Part shown: positions 1 to 10,565 of the stretch, piece by piece
How positions within the stretch are numbered: the first letter of the stretch is position 1
How the letters are laid out: each line of letters starts with the position of its first letter
NCBI GenBank assembly: GCA_021186555.1
Contig: JAJKFL010000042.1
Coordinates: forward strand, 45,044,980 to 45,108,979
Direction: 5' to 3'
DNA length: 64,000 bases
Source of the DNA: Reticulitermes speratus
Taxonomy: Eukaryota > Arthropoda > Insecta > Blattodea > Rhinotermitidae
The notes under the pieces: model-generated
Databases searched by the model: none
Told to the model about the DNA's origin: nothing
Seen by the model: the letters and a program-made list of their open reading frames with translations, nothing else
Made by a program: the position numbers and the translations under genes

Positions 1-517
1 GAAAAATCACGTGCACCTACTGGGATTTTGTTTTTCCTGTCCCGTTTTTTCCTTTGATCCATTTTGTACTTTTAAATCCTTCCCTCACTCTTCATATCAC
101 TTATGTTCCATACTACTGTCCTTATACAACAAACACAACACAAACATCCATGCCCCCGGCGGGATTTTTTTTTTGCCTGTCCGGGGTTTTTCCCCTTTGA
201 TCCATTTTTGTACTGTTTAAATCCTTTCGTCCTTCATGTCACTTTACGTTCCATATTACCGTCCTTACGACAAACACAACACAAACATCCATGCCCCCGG
301 TGGGATTCGAACCCACAATCCCAGTAAGCGAGCGGCCGTAGACCGACGCCTTAGACCGCGCGGTCACTGGGATCGGCAATCGAACCCACAATCCCAGCAA
401 GCGAGCGGCCGCAGATCCACGTCTTAGACCGCACGGCCACTGGGATCGGCATTCGAACCCTGGTCCGCTCAGTCCGTAGCCCAGTTGCTATACCGAACAC
501 GCTACCCCAGCTCACTC
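1..517 (-). mobile_element. Chimeric SINE: three tRNA-like heads plus two 'b' bodies
   Basis: Read on the minus strand: a SINE-2-type tRNA head (517-451) runs to its B box GGTTCGAAT and is followed directly by a Leu-tRNA-like SINE-1 head (450-378), which runs to GGTTCGAT and is followed directly by another SINE-1 head (377-294). Then come two successive 'b' bodies (to about 161 and about 34), each ending in an A-rich tract, the second restarting at ATCCCGCCGGGGGC. A box (TGGCCGNGCGGTC) and B box (GGGTTCGAATCCC) are readable. Not tRNA genes: no acceptor-stem closure and a SINE body follows. Confidence 0.85.
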
Positions 518-784
518 TTTCATATCCATTCAAATATCAATTCAAGATAAGGCAATATGAACATGGTGGCCATTAAATACGATGTTCCTACCAAGTTCTG
601 GTGTCTTCGTAGACATGTAGCTGAGAACTCCTTTCTTCTGGGATATGCCACAGTGTCCTGTCCCAGAAGAAATGAGTCCTCGCTGTTCGCTACATTATGC
701 CAGCCGCATTTCAGTATTCCGTATAATCTGAATTTGTGGTGAACAATAATACGACGAGCGGAAGTTCTCTTGGGTGTCTACAAA

Positions 785-1096
785 TTCAAAAGCAGCAATC
801 GCATTACAGGCCTTGACAGACCCTTAGGGTTCCAGGAGGTTGAGGCTCCCAGATTTTTTGACAATCGGCACATGAAGGTGGTAAGGTTGTCAGCCCTACG
901 CACCGGCCGCCTTTACCCCCCAGGAAATATTCCTGGTACTCATTTCTGTTAGAGGCTGAGTCGACCCCAGGGCCATAGTGCGGCAGGAAGGATTATGTCA
1001 AGGAAAAATTCCAGTGACACCATCGGGAATCGAACCCGCGACGTTCCGGTTTGTAGCGCAGTGCCTCAACCAACTGCGCCCCGTCTACGAATTCAG
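785..1096 (-). mobile_element. SINE-3 copy (tRNA-derived)
   Basis: The minus strand starts with a tRNA-like head (CGCAGTTGGTTGAGGCACTG, B box GGGTTCGATTCCC) and continues into a body that recurs at 40525-40818 and 44005-44285 with the same order of blocks. A Pol III-driven, LINE-mobilised element by family resemblance. Confidence 0.8.
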
Positions 1097-1188
1097 GGTG
1101 ACCTAACTCCACTGCCACCCCCTCCAGCCAGCAAACACGGTGTCCTACTAACAATAACTAGTAATGAAATCCAGTTTTAAAATTCAGT

Positions 1189-1406
1189 TCATGTGAACTG
1201 TAAGCTTCGACCTTCCTCAGGTACTCCCACGAGATGTCGTTTCTCTACGTTGACGATAAAGGATGAGTCGTCGTGGATCACGCGTCCGTCTTCAGTGCCG
1301 GATCCACTCCCGGAACTGGTAGAGCAGGTTCCGGAGTCATCGTCGTCATCATCAGGGTGAACAGGAGATGCCTGCGTTCGCTGGTCGTTGTGGAGTGTCG
1401 GTGACA
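1189..1406 (-). CDS. Probable last coding exon, acidic C-terminus
   Basis: After a polypyrimidine-rich acceptor (CCCCTATGCAG, AG at 1408-1407) the minus strand reads an open frame to a TGA at 1191-1189. It starts in phase 1, which matches the donor at 15320, so the junction codon becomes GTG (Val). The peptide has six consecutive aspartates, then a Ser/Gly/Thr-rich stretch and a C-terminal tail ending RSLQFT. The compositional match (Ser-rich, disordered) with the exon at 15.3-16.45 kb and the phase match are the reasons for joining them. The gap is about 14 kb of repeats. No AATAAA signal is seen just downstream. Confidence 0.45.
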
Positions 1407-1636
1407 CTGCATAGGGGCACAATAAACCCACATGTTAAGCCCCGTTCCCACGACTGGTGCACTTGACAAATGCGCCAGTAACTGTGCATTGTACAAGTGA
1501 ATAACAGTCATATTGTTCCCACGACTGTTTTACTTGGCAGAACATTCATACTCGGATATACCACCAAATAGCTGACAGACCGAAACACCAGACGGTGGAA
1601 ATTATCTTGTATCACGTGGGACACGGACAGCTAGAA

Positions 1637-2105
1637 CAGCGGTATTCAACCTTTTTGTTCGCGTACCCCCACATATAATTTATCTTCAAGTTTGTACCCC
1701 CAGAGCTGTTGGTGCATAATTCAAGTTATACACAGTCTATAATCTACATCTAAAATAAGTTATATAAATTACATCCAAAATAATGTATTAAATAATAAGT
1801 TTTAAATGACAAAAAGGAGAGTCAAGCTATTAAATAACAAATATATTATATGCACTATGTGGAATAAAATGAAACTAGCCGCCCAGATAAGAATCGCATA
1901 AAGGAGAGAGAGAGAGAGAGAACAATGGCGCTCCCAAATCGCATGTCCTTACGTCCGGTCTCTTGTGGCTAACCCAAAATCTGGCCCTGATTATTTAGTG
2001 TTTATCATGAAATAATATTATATACTTATATTTTTAATTTTACGTACCTACTAACATGTCTTCGCGTACCCCGGGGGTACGCGTACCCCAGGTTGAATAC
2101 CACTG
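1637..2105. mobile_element. hAT-type MITE, 469 bp, with 8-bp target duplication
   Basis: Starts CAGCGGTATTCAACCT and its other end read in reverse is CAGTGGTATTCAACCT, a short terminal inverted repeat of the hAT style. Flanks are AGCTAGAA (1629-1636) and AGCTAGAC (2106-2113), a 7 of 8 match to an 8-bp target duplication. Interior is AT-rich, contains a (GA)n run at 1903-1920 and no transposase frame. Confidence 0.75.
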
Positions 2106-2150
2106 AGCTAGACAATATGTGTACACCACTGAGCTAGACAATATGTGTAC
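2099..2150. repeat. 26-bp tandem duplication across the hAT MITE border
   Basis: The 26 bases that include the last bases of the MITE (ACCACTG) and the flank AGCTAGACAATATGTGTAC are present twice in tandem (2099-2124 and 2125-2150). Confidence 0.85.
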
Positions 2151-2477
2151 AAGTGCACTGTTTCCACGACGTGGCAAGTACCCACACGTGACAAACGTTT
2201 GTCAAATATACCAGTCATGGGAATTCGAGGTTTAACTGCAAGATGGCAGGCTGTATAAGGTTCACCACGGCACAAATACAGAGGTATCGGACGAAAACGC
2301 TATTTAAAATCGCAATGTCTGATAAAGGGACTTCTTATCTTACAGGTTTCTACCAGACTTCTTCTCAATAACGTTTCATATGTAGCTATACCGATACACT
2401 TCTACATACCTACCTGGACCCCACCCTAAATCATTTGAGATTTCACATTCTTAGGGCGGTGACTACTAACATTGCCA

Positions 2478-2660
2478 TCTTCTGGAATGTGACGCCGTGT
2501 GGTCTGGTGGATAATGTATCGACGTTTCTGAGAAACCTGCTGCCTCCATTATCAGTGCAGACTTAAGTTGCATCCTTTTCAGTTCCCTGATGACGAGGAC
2601 AGAGATGGTCGTCGAAACGTCCATTCAACCACTTGACGCGGCTGCTAGCCCGAGAATATT
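2478..2660 (+). repeat. Dispersed GACGTTTC repeat with CTGATGA...GAAAC motif
   Basis: Carries the block 'CTTCTGG-ATGTGACGCCGTG...GACGTTTCTGAGAAACCTGC' seen at many places in the window, followed at 2587-2618 by CTGATGA, a pairable stem (GACGA/TCGTC) and GAAACGTC. Related to the Penelope-like termini described below. Confidence 0.5.
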
Positions 2661-3439
2661 TTATTGAGTAAAGCTGGTTCCTCTAAAACGTCGGTACATG
2701 TCTACCGAACTTCAACGGGCCACATTCCACAGAACAAGCCATCTTCTGTTGAAAACAATCCACGCACTCACAGCGTATGTCTAAAATGTACATCGTACTA
2801 ATTCCATACGGCATAATCCTTCACGAGAATCTGGCAGTCGCTTACCTGGCCAAGAAACTATCCGCCATTTATGGAATCTTGAAGGTGCTGTGTTCAAAAG
2901 ACACCGAAAAATGAAAATTTGAATAAATGAAGTACGTGACGTGGCCAATTTCAGATACGACCTAACGGTACTTTGTGTTCGGACAAGCGTAAATCCTGGT
3001 GAAATATGTGAGGTCTAGCAATAAAACGTATTTTAGAACCTGACGCAGTGACGAAAGCATCGCGTCTGATTGCAAAGACGTCAACAGGATGAAGCCTGAC
3101 ATATTTAGAAACCACGCACTGATTACAGGATTCCTAAACACAAACAAAACAGCACACACACAGTTTCGCCTGTTTTAATCACACAAAGGTTTATTCACTA
3201 TCCAGCTATTTATAAAGACGCCGAACGAACACTGAGAACGCGCACAGGATCTTCAATAAAGCTGTGCCTCGTCCATTCACATTTCAGCGTCTTAACTTCG
3301 CGGGTTTTTAACGCTTGTTTCCGATATAATAAGACAATATTTCCTCGCCATCGGGAATGAAACCCCGATTCCTCGGTCGCCCAGCTCGTCATTATACTGA
3401 GTTAAAATGCCACCTTACTATATAGGTAATAATGCCGAA
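2661..3439. other. No gene seen
   Basis: Only short frames without domain signal. A tRNA T-arm-like piece (3350-3390, minus) suggests an old SINE remnant. Confidence 0.5.
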
Positions 3440-3567
3440 CAAAGTCCCTGTTCATGACAAGAAGGCGTACAGGAGGAGCAGAGGTACAGCGCCACTCATT
3501 CTTAAACTTCAGCACTAGATGATGGTGAGTGGTCAATATGAAGCCCCGACAACTTTACCGCCAGTAA
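3440..3567 (-). mobile_element. SINE-2 body leading into the 129-bp array
   Basis: Matches the 3' body of the SINE at 45437-45702 (blocks CTTTACCG, GGGTGGTCAA-like and the CATGAAGG-like end). The array that follows is built from the 5' half of the same element. Confidence 0.7.
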
Positions 3568-4585
3568 AGAACCCCGCAGGATGGGTGGGCCCCAGAGCCG
3601 GTCAGGACGTTTTGGTAAAGAGAAAAATCTCTTGTCCCTACCGGGATTCAAACCCCGGCTCGTCCAGTCCGTAGTCTAGTCGCTTTATCGACTGACAGAA
3701 CCCCGCAGGATGGGTGGGCCCCAGAGCCGGTCTAGACGTTTTGGAAAAGAGAAAAAATCTCTTGTCCCTACCGGGATTCGAACCCCGGCTCGTCCAGTCC
3801 GTAGTCTAGTCGCTTTATCGACTGACAGAACCCCGCAGGATGGGTAGGCCCCAGAGCCGGTCTAGACGTTTTGGAAAAGAGAAAAATCTCTTGTCCCTAC
3901 CGGGATTCGAACCCCGGCTCGTCCAGTCCGTAGTCTAGTCGCTTTATCGACTGACAGAACCCCGCAGGATGGGTGGGCCCCAGAGCCGGTCTAGACGTTT
4001 TGGAAAAGAGAAAAATCTCTTGTCCCTACCGGGATTCGAACCCCGGCTCGTCCAGTCCGTAGTCTAGTCGCTTTATCGACTGACAGAACCCCGCAGGATG
4101 GGTAGGCCCCAGAGCCGGTCTAGACGTTTTGGAAAAGAGAAAAATCTCTTGTCCCTACCGGGATTCGAACCCCGGATCGTCCAGTCCGTAGTCTAGTCGC
4201 TTTATCGACTGACAGAACCCCTCAGGATGGGTGGGCCCCAGAGCCGGTCTAGACGTTTTGGAAAAGAGAAAAATCTCTTGTCCCTACCGGGATTCGAACC
4301 CCGGCTCGTCCAGTCCGTAGTCTAGTCGCTTTATCGACTGACAGAACCCCGCAGGATGGGTAGGCCCCAGAGCCGGTCTAGACGTTTTGGAAAGAGAAAA
4401 ATCTCTTGTCCCTACCGGGATTCGAACCCCGGCTCGTCCAGTCCGTAGTCTAGTCGCTTTATCGACTGACAGAACCCCGCAGGATGGGTGGGCCCCAGAG
4501 CCGGTCTAGACTTTTGGAAAAGAGAAAAATCTCTTGTCCCTACCGGGATTCAAACCCCGGCTCGTCCAGTCCGTAGTCTAGACCC
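3568..4585 (-). repeat. 129-bp tandem array derived from a SINE-2 head (about 8 copies)
   Basis: Unit starts recur at 3568, 3697, 3827, 3956, 4085, 4214, 4343 and 4471, so the period is 128-130 bp. Each unit holds, on the minus strand, a truncated tRNA-like head with B box GGGGTTCGAATCCC followed by part of the SINE-2 body (GTCTAGACCGGCTCTGGGGC). Copies differ by few substitutions, suggesting recent expansion. Confidence 0.95.
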
Positions 4586-4755
4586 ACCCCGGCTCCCTTA
4601 TTACATAGTGCCTTCGGATACAAAACACAGCCTGAAGTTTCACTTGATTTCTGGTTGTGTACTGATGTTGATACGTGACGCTGTGTGATAAATATTTATG
4701 GATGCTTCTAATCATCTAACCTGAAGACGGAGGCAGAAAGTTCTTCCTCAACGCC

Positions 4756-5145
4756 ATGTCTGTAAATTTCTACGAGCCAGCACTGCGCCATATCCCAGTA
4801 ACATTCAGTCATCGAAGTGAGAACCTCATAACCTCGCACTGTACGTATATTGGAACACCATACAGCAGAATGACTGTATCAAGCTGTGACAAATGGATGA
4901 TTCATTACAGGCACTACAGTGGCCATTGTCTGACGTATACTCGATATGCAGGAAAGGTAGTTAGGAAAATATCTGCGAGTAAACCGGAGGGAAGAAGAAT
5001 AATGGGAAGACCTAGACTGAGATGGTTGGAAGATGACTAAAATGATCTACGGGAGATAAAAGTTAAAAGATGGCGACAGAAGGTAATGGACAGAGAAAAA
5101 TGGGCGTCTGTCATTAAGGTGACCAAGAAGCAAGGTGCTTGAGGG
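4756..5145 (+). mobile_element. Non-LTR retrotransposon ORF2 C-terminal remnant
   Basis: The frame contains KPEGRRIMGRPRLRWLEDD, then after a stop, frame-consistent NDLREIKVKRWRQKV and DREKWASVI. This is the C-terminal tail typical of insect LINE reverse-transcriptase proteins. The upstream half is degenerate; no RT catalytic YADD is present. A dead 5'-truncated copy. Confidence 0.75.
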
Positions 5146-5433
5146 GTAAGTTAAATGTAAGATCAATTTTAATATTATCTCCTATATAGTAAACGTATTC
5201 TAACTAAATGGCGCTTCCCTTTAAGTTTGCCGTCATACACCCTCCACCTAAGATTCATTTAATATTATCCTCCTATATATGTGCAGGGACTCTAGCTAGT
5301 TGCTTCCCTTTAATGGGCGTGGCACTAAGGAGGACACGGCTCTCAGAGGGCCGTAGAGCCTAGGAGTAAGAGTCAGTAAGTATATTCGATATACACGATG
5401 TTTCGTGAGTTATTTTCACTCCTTTCTTCAGGC

Positions 5434-5464
5434 AGAGAGAGAGGAGAGAGGAGAGAGAGAGAGA
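5434..5464. repeat. (GA)n microsatellite
   Basis: Uninterrupted to slightly interrupted GA dinucleotide run. Confidence 0.9.
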
Positions 5465-5469
5465 CGAGT

Positions 5470-5690
5470 ACTGTATTTAACGACGCTGTCAACTGGTAAA
5501 ATTATATAGCGTCGATGGTAGATGATTGAAATGTGAATATGGAGCACTGGTGGAATGATACTGACAGGGGGAAAACCAGGTCCAGTACCAATTAGTCCAC
5601 CACAAATCCTATATGGATTGGCCTCAGGGGACTACCCGCCTGAAGCATGGCACGGTCCCCTTCTTCGGGTGACTGTCCAGATAGTGACAC
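5470..5690 (-). mobile_element. SINE-4 fragment
   Basis: Contains the tail block TTTAACGACGCTGTCAACT and the body block CACTGGTGGAATGATACTGA also found at 7822-8065, 28438-28670 and 31332-31500. The tRNA head is decayed. Confidence 0.55.
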
Positions 5691-6304
5691 ATTTTTCTTA
5701 CATTTCAATATTCGCGACTGCAGTCAGTGTTCAAACAACCTACAAGTTTCGGCACGTCCTCTGCGTCGTTCCTTCTGCCGATGACGTGTCCTCGCTCCAA
5801 AGGCTTTACCTGTCCAGACACTTACATTTACCCGTAGTGTAACTGCAGAGATTAGTGAATTACCTGTCACCCGCACAGCTGCCTTCCAAACTGAAGAACA
5901 AGCTTACCTATCCGCAGCAAACTGCTACACAGGACGTTCAAAGCGACGGCTTTCTGTGTGTATAACCAAACTCCTGATGTCTACTCAATTATTATAACAC
6001 ACATCAAACACAGCTATTCTTTAAATTTGTTTTGCCTGTTGGGCATTAACGAATTTCATATTTTCCATTCCGTGCATATATTTTTAAAAATTTTATTCTG
6101 AACCTATGATAATTGTGTGCATTTGTTGGTTAATATTATAGAAATTAAATTATAATGCAGGGAATTAAAAGAAATATAAAATAAAGAAATACGTTTATTG
6201 TCAAAACATGTTTTTCCAATAAAAAGTCTAATAACACTTGATTTAAAATTACACAATGGGCTGTCGTCCTTGTAAATCGTGACGCGTACGAAAGTAAAGG
6301 TAAA
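5691..6304. other. No gene seen
   Basis: AT-rich sequence with only short frames; nothing recognised. Confidence 0.5.
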
Positions 6305-6577
6305 GGTCACCCTGTAACATGCCATAAAGGCCCAGAGTGGGAGTAGAGATATAGCTCTGCCCTTTATTTAACCTCGGCGCTAGATGAGGGTAGGTGGTTA
6401 ACGCCACGCCCCGGCCGCTTTACCCACGGGAAATGACCCGGTACCCATTGTACAGGACGCTGAGTGGGCCCCAAGGACGGTCTGGACGGCGCGGAAAATA
6501 TCGCCACCACCGGAATTCAATTCCCGAACCTGTCAACCCGTGGCGAGTCGCTATACCGACCGAGCTATCGCGGCCCA
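6305..6577 (-). mobile_element. SINE-2 copy, near full length
   Basis: The minus strand opens GGCCGCGATAGCTCGGTCGG (A-box region), has a B box mutated to GGGAATTGAATTCC, and continues through GGGGCCCACTCAGC-like and GGTAAAGCGGCCGGGGCG-like blocks to the 'GCCTTTATGGCATG' end. Same layout as 45437-45702. Confidence 0.85.
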
Positions 6578-7044
6578 CGTCTTCAGAGTGTCCAAAACGG
6601 AAGTGTACTGAACTGTTCCGTGTTCCATCAACGTCTGGTTTCAGCTGTCAGTCTCCCAGACAAAAGGAAAAGACTGTAAATCCTGCAGTAGTGGGAATTA
6701 CTTTGCTGCCGCCACATCCTCTCACAAATTGTGCGAACATTTCTCTTACAGAGCTCACGAACTGGGGCGTTGGAGCGTGGATACAAACACGGCACACAGA
6801 CGGATTACTTCGATGCTTCAAATCTGGCATCTCCTTCTCAACGATAATACAGGAGATTTCTTTTGACGCCTGAATCATTTCAAACATAATCTACGTTACA
6901 ATCCAATACTTCAAGGAAGGAAGTTTATATCAATGCTCTGTACAGGACGTATAAAAAGTTCGGTTACCCTCGTAACGTAATTTATGTCAGCTTATATCGA
7001 TACAGGGGAATGCGAATTAAAAAAAATCTGGGATCCACTTCAAA
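6578..7044. other. No gene seen
   Basis: Overlapping short frames on both strands (up to about 80 codons) with no domain signature; nothing else recognised. Confidence 0.45.
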
Positions 7045-7160
7045 ATTATAGGCGCCAAAAGTGTGACAGGAAGCGTGTTCTACACAGAGAGCCCACAAAT
7101 ATTAATCGCCACGATACAAAAGTTGGTCGCCCGGACGACCTGGTGTCCGGGAATGGTGTG
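7045..7160. repeat. Dispersed repeat D1
   Basis: Blocks 'GCCCACAAATATTA-TCGCCACG' and 'GTCGCCCGGACGACCTGGT' recur at 17575-17705 and 46050-46265. Type of element not identified. Confidence 0.5.
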
Positions 7161-7369
7161 TCCCTGTCTGTACCAGTGTAATTCCTGTCGAAAATTCAAG
7201 GGGAATTCCTATGTCAACTTTCCCATCTTTACTCTTTCCCTCTTTCCTCTAACGTCTTTTCCTATCTATTTGCGCACATTATCATAATCTCGTCCCCTTC
7301 CTTCCTCCGTCTCCTTTACGTTAGACAATCAGTTATGGCAGTGAAGGTAATCCCTTGGTATTGCGGGTA

Positions 7370-7545
7370 TGATAAGAACGGGACACTGATGGAATGATGA
7401 CAGAAGGGGAAGAAAATGCTTGAAGTAACCCCCGCCCCAATGCAAATTTGTCCACCACGAATCACAAATGTTTCCAAAACTTTCACCATTTTCTAGGACA
7501 CAATGATTCTTTGTCCTGTTCTTCACGGAAATTGGGGTTCCCCTT
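7370..7545 (-). mobile_element. SINE-4 body fragment
   Basis: Block ACACTGATGGAATGATGACA and TTGTCCACCACGAATC match the SINE-4 body; head missing. Confidence 0.5.
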
Positions 7546-7821
7546 CCACCACATGCAAACATTTCTTGCAGGCGAACTTCGCTAAATGAGGCATTCATTC
7601 AAAAAATCACCATATCGCTCAGACATGAGAAATAAAGAGAGGCAGCGGCACTTTGTACTCACCCTGTACACATATGGGATTAATCAATACCGACAGCGTA
7701 CGCTGAGATCGGTACTGTGCAGATTAATACAGATAGACGATTATCGAAAAAATTCGTTATTCGAATGGTGAGCAGATACTGCACGTCTATGGAACGACAG
7801 TCAAAGGCTGACACACGATAC

Positions 7822-8065
7822 CTTTGTTCTTGGTTTATTTAACGACGCTTTTCAATAGACCATATTATACAAACACATATGACAGGATGATCAGTGAATA
7901 TGAAACCGAAAGGAATGTTGTGGGAAGCGGCCGTGGCCAACTTTGGGGCTCCATCCCGTCATTCACCTGCGCTAATGCCGCCTAGTGTATCATAGATTCA
8001 ACAAGGTCTACCCTAAGACTGAACCCGGGCCCCTGCGGTGAGATGCCTGCGACTAACCGTCAAGC
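7822..8065 (-). mobile_element. SINE-4 copy
   Basis: Runs (plus sense) from the tail TTTATTTAACGACGCTTTTC to a T-arm-like GACTGAACCCGGGCCCCTGC and head remnant GCGACTAACCGTCAAGC. Tail block shared with 20962 and 43650. Confidence 0.55.
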
Positions 8066-8194
8066 AGGTACATATACAGGATGTTGCGACTATTCACAAG
8101 ACTAACTACCACAACACTCATTACGTCACACCGGAAAATGTTTCACGATCAGGCCTCTGGCGAGATTAAGAGATACTCAGAACGTAGATTGTGA

Positions 8195-8262
8195 AGATCA
8201 CCGTCTTCTGGGATGTGATATCGTACAGTCTGGTAGACAATTACTGACGTTTCAGAGGAACA
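8195..8262. repeat. Dispersed GACGTTTC repeat fragment
   Basis: Block GTCTTCTGGGATGTGATATC then TACTGACGTTTCAGAGGAAC, as at 2478, 25970 and 55700. Interrupted on its right by the MITE at 8265. Confidence 0.6.
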
Positions 8263-8264
8263 CA

Positions 8265-8446
8265 CAGTCGAACCCGGTTATACCGTCATGCAGGGGCCTG
8301 AACATTTTGTGTCGTTATAAACGAGTGTCGTTATAACCGAGGAGTATAATGATATTAACAGTGAGGAATTAAGTAGTACCACAGAATATCTGACGCTATA
8401 GAAGAGATGTCGCATTAACCGATGTCGTTATAACCGGGTTCCACTG
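8265..8446. mobile_element. pogo/Tigger-like MITE, 182 bp
   Basis: Ends CAGTCGAACCCGGTTATA and, reversed, CAGTGGAACCCGGTTATAAC. Internal GTTATAAACGAGTGTCGTTA is shared with the copy at 45236-45420. CAGTRG ends and a TA on the right flank suit the Tc1/mariner-pogo group. No transposase. Confidence 0.65.
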
Positions 8447-8659
8447 TACTTCTTCCATCTTCAGGGTACTACCATGTGCCTCCAAAAGTCAGGTGAACTT
8501 CTGCCATACTACAAAGCGTCACATCCCACAATACTATAGTCATCATCAGGCTCCTCGTTTCGGCCAACCGCATATAGCTATCCTGCTTTATTAGACCTAA
8601 ATGCTCTGACGTCATGAGACATAAATACGCAAGAATGCTTGCAAATTACAACATACATG

Positions 8660-8935
8660 TTTCAACTAAGAACAAACAACAGAACGGAAGCGTTGCCGTT
8701 TACTTTCCAGAGTGTTCATCTTCCACCCTTTTTTGCATCTTTTTAGGAGTTTCATAGTTGACTGTATTGTACCGTATTCATGTTTATTGTTGAGAATGTG
8801 TAGTGCATATGCAGATTTTGGTTCGTTGGATTTTATGTATCGTTTATATTCGGAGTAACGTTGTATACATTCTTCCTGTCTGTCCCACATATTGTTTGCT
8901 GCATGTAAACAACAGAATATCATCATAGCACGTAA
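8660..8935 (-). mobile_element. Penelope-like element, GIY-YIG-type C-terminal remnant
   Basis: The minus-strand frame contains RYSEYKRYIKSNEPKSAYAL, HILNNKHEYGTI and TMKLLKRCKKGWKMN, the pattern of the C-terminal endonuclease end of Penelope-like proteins (helical R-x-EH/EY...K, S-A-x-A-x-H-I-L-N-N-x-H). The N-terminal GIY and YIG motifs are not in this fragment, so it is 5'-truncated and inactive. It anchors the Penelope-like calls made elsewhere in this window. Confidence 0.65.
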
Positions 8936-8954
8936 TAAAATGTTATACCCAAGA

Positions 8955-9065
8955 TTAATCTTTAGATCTGCGCTCTTCTGCGATATTACGCAGCGTCAAG
9001 TGGTAATTGTTTACCGACGTTTCGGGAACAACGTACAGGTCCCATCTTCACGGGTCAAAAGTCCG
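8955..9065. repeat. Dispersed ACCGACGTTTCGGG repeat
   Basis: Block GATCTGCGCTCTTCTGCGAT through TTACCGACGTTTCGGGAACA to TCCCATCTTCACGGGTCAAA. The same order is found at 24728, 42025 (twice, inverted) and 63525 (twice, inverted). Confidence 0.75.
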
Positions 9066-9288
9066 AGTAGGAAAGAAAGAAAGCCAGTAACCTACAACGT
9101 AATATTTTAAAACTAGATGACATATTCAAGTCGACATTCATTTCTGAAGATTTACTACCATCGCCGTCCTACCACGGAGCCGCCTAAATCACAACGTTTC
9201 TTCATCTTGCGCCCAACCGGCCACAGTGCAGAAATAAGTTCTGCTTACCAAGAATAGCGCATTTAAAATTACGTAACACTTTACTGTT

Positions 9289-9509
9289 TTAACCCTTAAA
9301 GGACGAAACGTAATTTCTTTTATATAAGGATCCAGTCCGTACCGCGCAGTAAACACTCTCCATCTCGGTCATAAAACGAATCACGAAAAGTCACTGTTTG
9401 TTCTGAGATCCATAAAAAAACACATAAATACACTGTGTGGGCAGAACGTAGAATTTGTGAATGTTAAACCTGGTGGTACATACAGTAACCACTGGGATTA
9501 AAGGGTTAA
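9289..9509. mobile_element. TTAA-flanked MITE (piggyBac-like ends), 221 bp
   Basis: Begins TTAACCCTTAAAGG and its other end reversed reads TTAACCCTTTAATCCC, with TTAA at both borders. The interior contains one copy of the 114-bp unit (starting near 9334) that forms the large arrays at 42.6, 49.9 and 53.7 kb, then a 3' block (GTGGGCAGAACGTAGAATTT, GTAACCACTGG). No transposase; piggyBac affinity is inferred from TTAA and CCCT ends. Confidence 0.65.
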
Positions 9510-9519
9510 GTTACATTAC

Positions 9520-9836
9520 ATAAATACAGTCCGTACCGCGCAGTAAACACACTCCGTCTCAGTTATACAAACCAGTCAGTTAATGTTGTACAGTGAAATA
9601 ATCGCTGTTTGTTCTGAGATCCACACAAAACACATAAATACAGTCCGTACCGCGCAGTAAACACACTCCGTCTCAGTTATACAAACCAGTCAGTTAATGT
9701 GTACAGTGAAATAATCGCTGTTTGTTCTGAGATCCACACAAAACACATAAATACACTGTGGGGCAGAACGTAGAATTTGTGAATGTTAAACGTAGTGGTA
9801 CATATAGTAACCACTGAGCTTTAAAAGGTTAATAAG
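9520..9836 (+). repeat. 114-bp unit repeat, 2 copies plus MITE 3' block
   Basis: Units start at about 9530 and 9643 (GTCCGTACCGCGCAGTAAAC), followed by the MITE 3' block and GCTTTAAAAGGTTAA. It is fused directly to the MITE at 9289-9509. Confidence 0.85.
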
Positions 9837-9964
9837 CAGCTGAAATTCTACCAGACTACACGTTCTCACATCCCAGAAGACAGTAATATTTAGTCACCGC
9901 CGTGCAAAGAATGTACAAGGCAGCAGTCCCGACCTAAATTGAGACACTAAATCTGAATGTTTAA

Positions 9965-10055
9965 GGAATTCCTTAGGAAATATAACAAATTGTCAAGATA
10001 CCTGACTTCCGGCCCTGATTTGAACCCAGAATCTCGCGTAAAAAGGTGAGACGGG
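9965..10055 (-). mobile_element. tRNA-like SINE remnant
   Basis: T-arm-like CCCTGATTTGAACCCAGAAT next to a body fragment resembling the copy at 20962-21165. Short and decayed. Confidence 0.4.
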
Positions 10056-10565
10056 GTTTGAACTTATTATTATTTTATTATTAATTTCATTTCTTTTTTA
10101 AAAATTCATTATTTATGTACACGCCTTGTACAGTAGTTTAAATACGTACGTCTGACATAACCTCAAAGTGTCGGTCGTCATCATTTGTTGAAATCTTGCC
10201 TTAAGAAACGCTATTCAACACATAAAGTATAGGTACGTCTATAATGTCCGTCCGCACAAAATTTCACACTCCAGCAAAATAAGACTGAAAGAAAATGTTC
10301 ACACCGCCGCCATTTTGTTACTATACATTGTACTAAAATGTCGCCCTCACAAAAGTTCCATACTTCTCATAGATCTGCTACAGTACATAATTCAGCTACT
10401 AAAAGTAGGTGGTGCTAGTGTTGCTCCCGCCTTAAAAATTCACGCGTCAGCCATGTTGTTATAACTGACTGCAGGATGTTTGAAAGCATGGCGCTGGGGT
10501 GGCTCCGGCAGCGTAACATTCTTAATAAAGTTTCGTCAAATTCTGTGCACTGGAGCGACAAGAGA
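10056..10565. other. No gene seen
   Basis: AT-rich start then mixed sequence; only short frames. Confidence 0.5.

Noticed and set aside
6394-6873. 159-codon plus frame
   Set aside because: Its first half is antisense to a SINE-2 copy and the rest has no domain.
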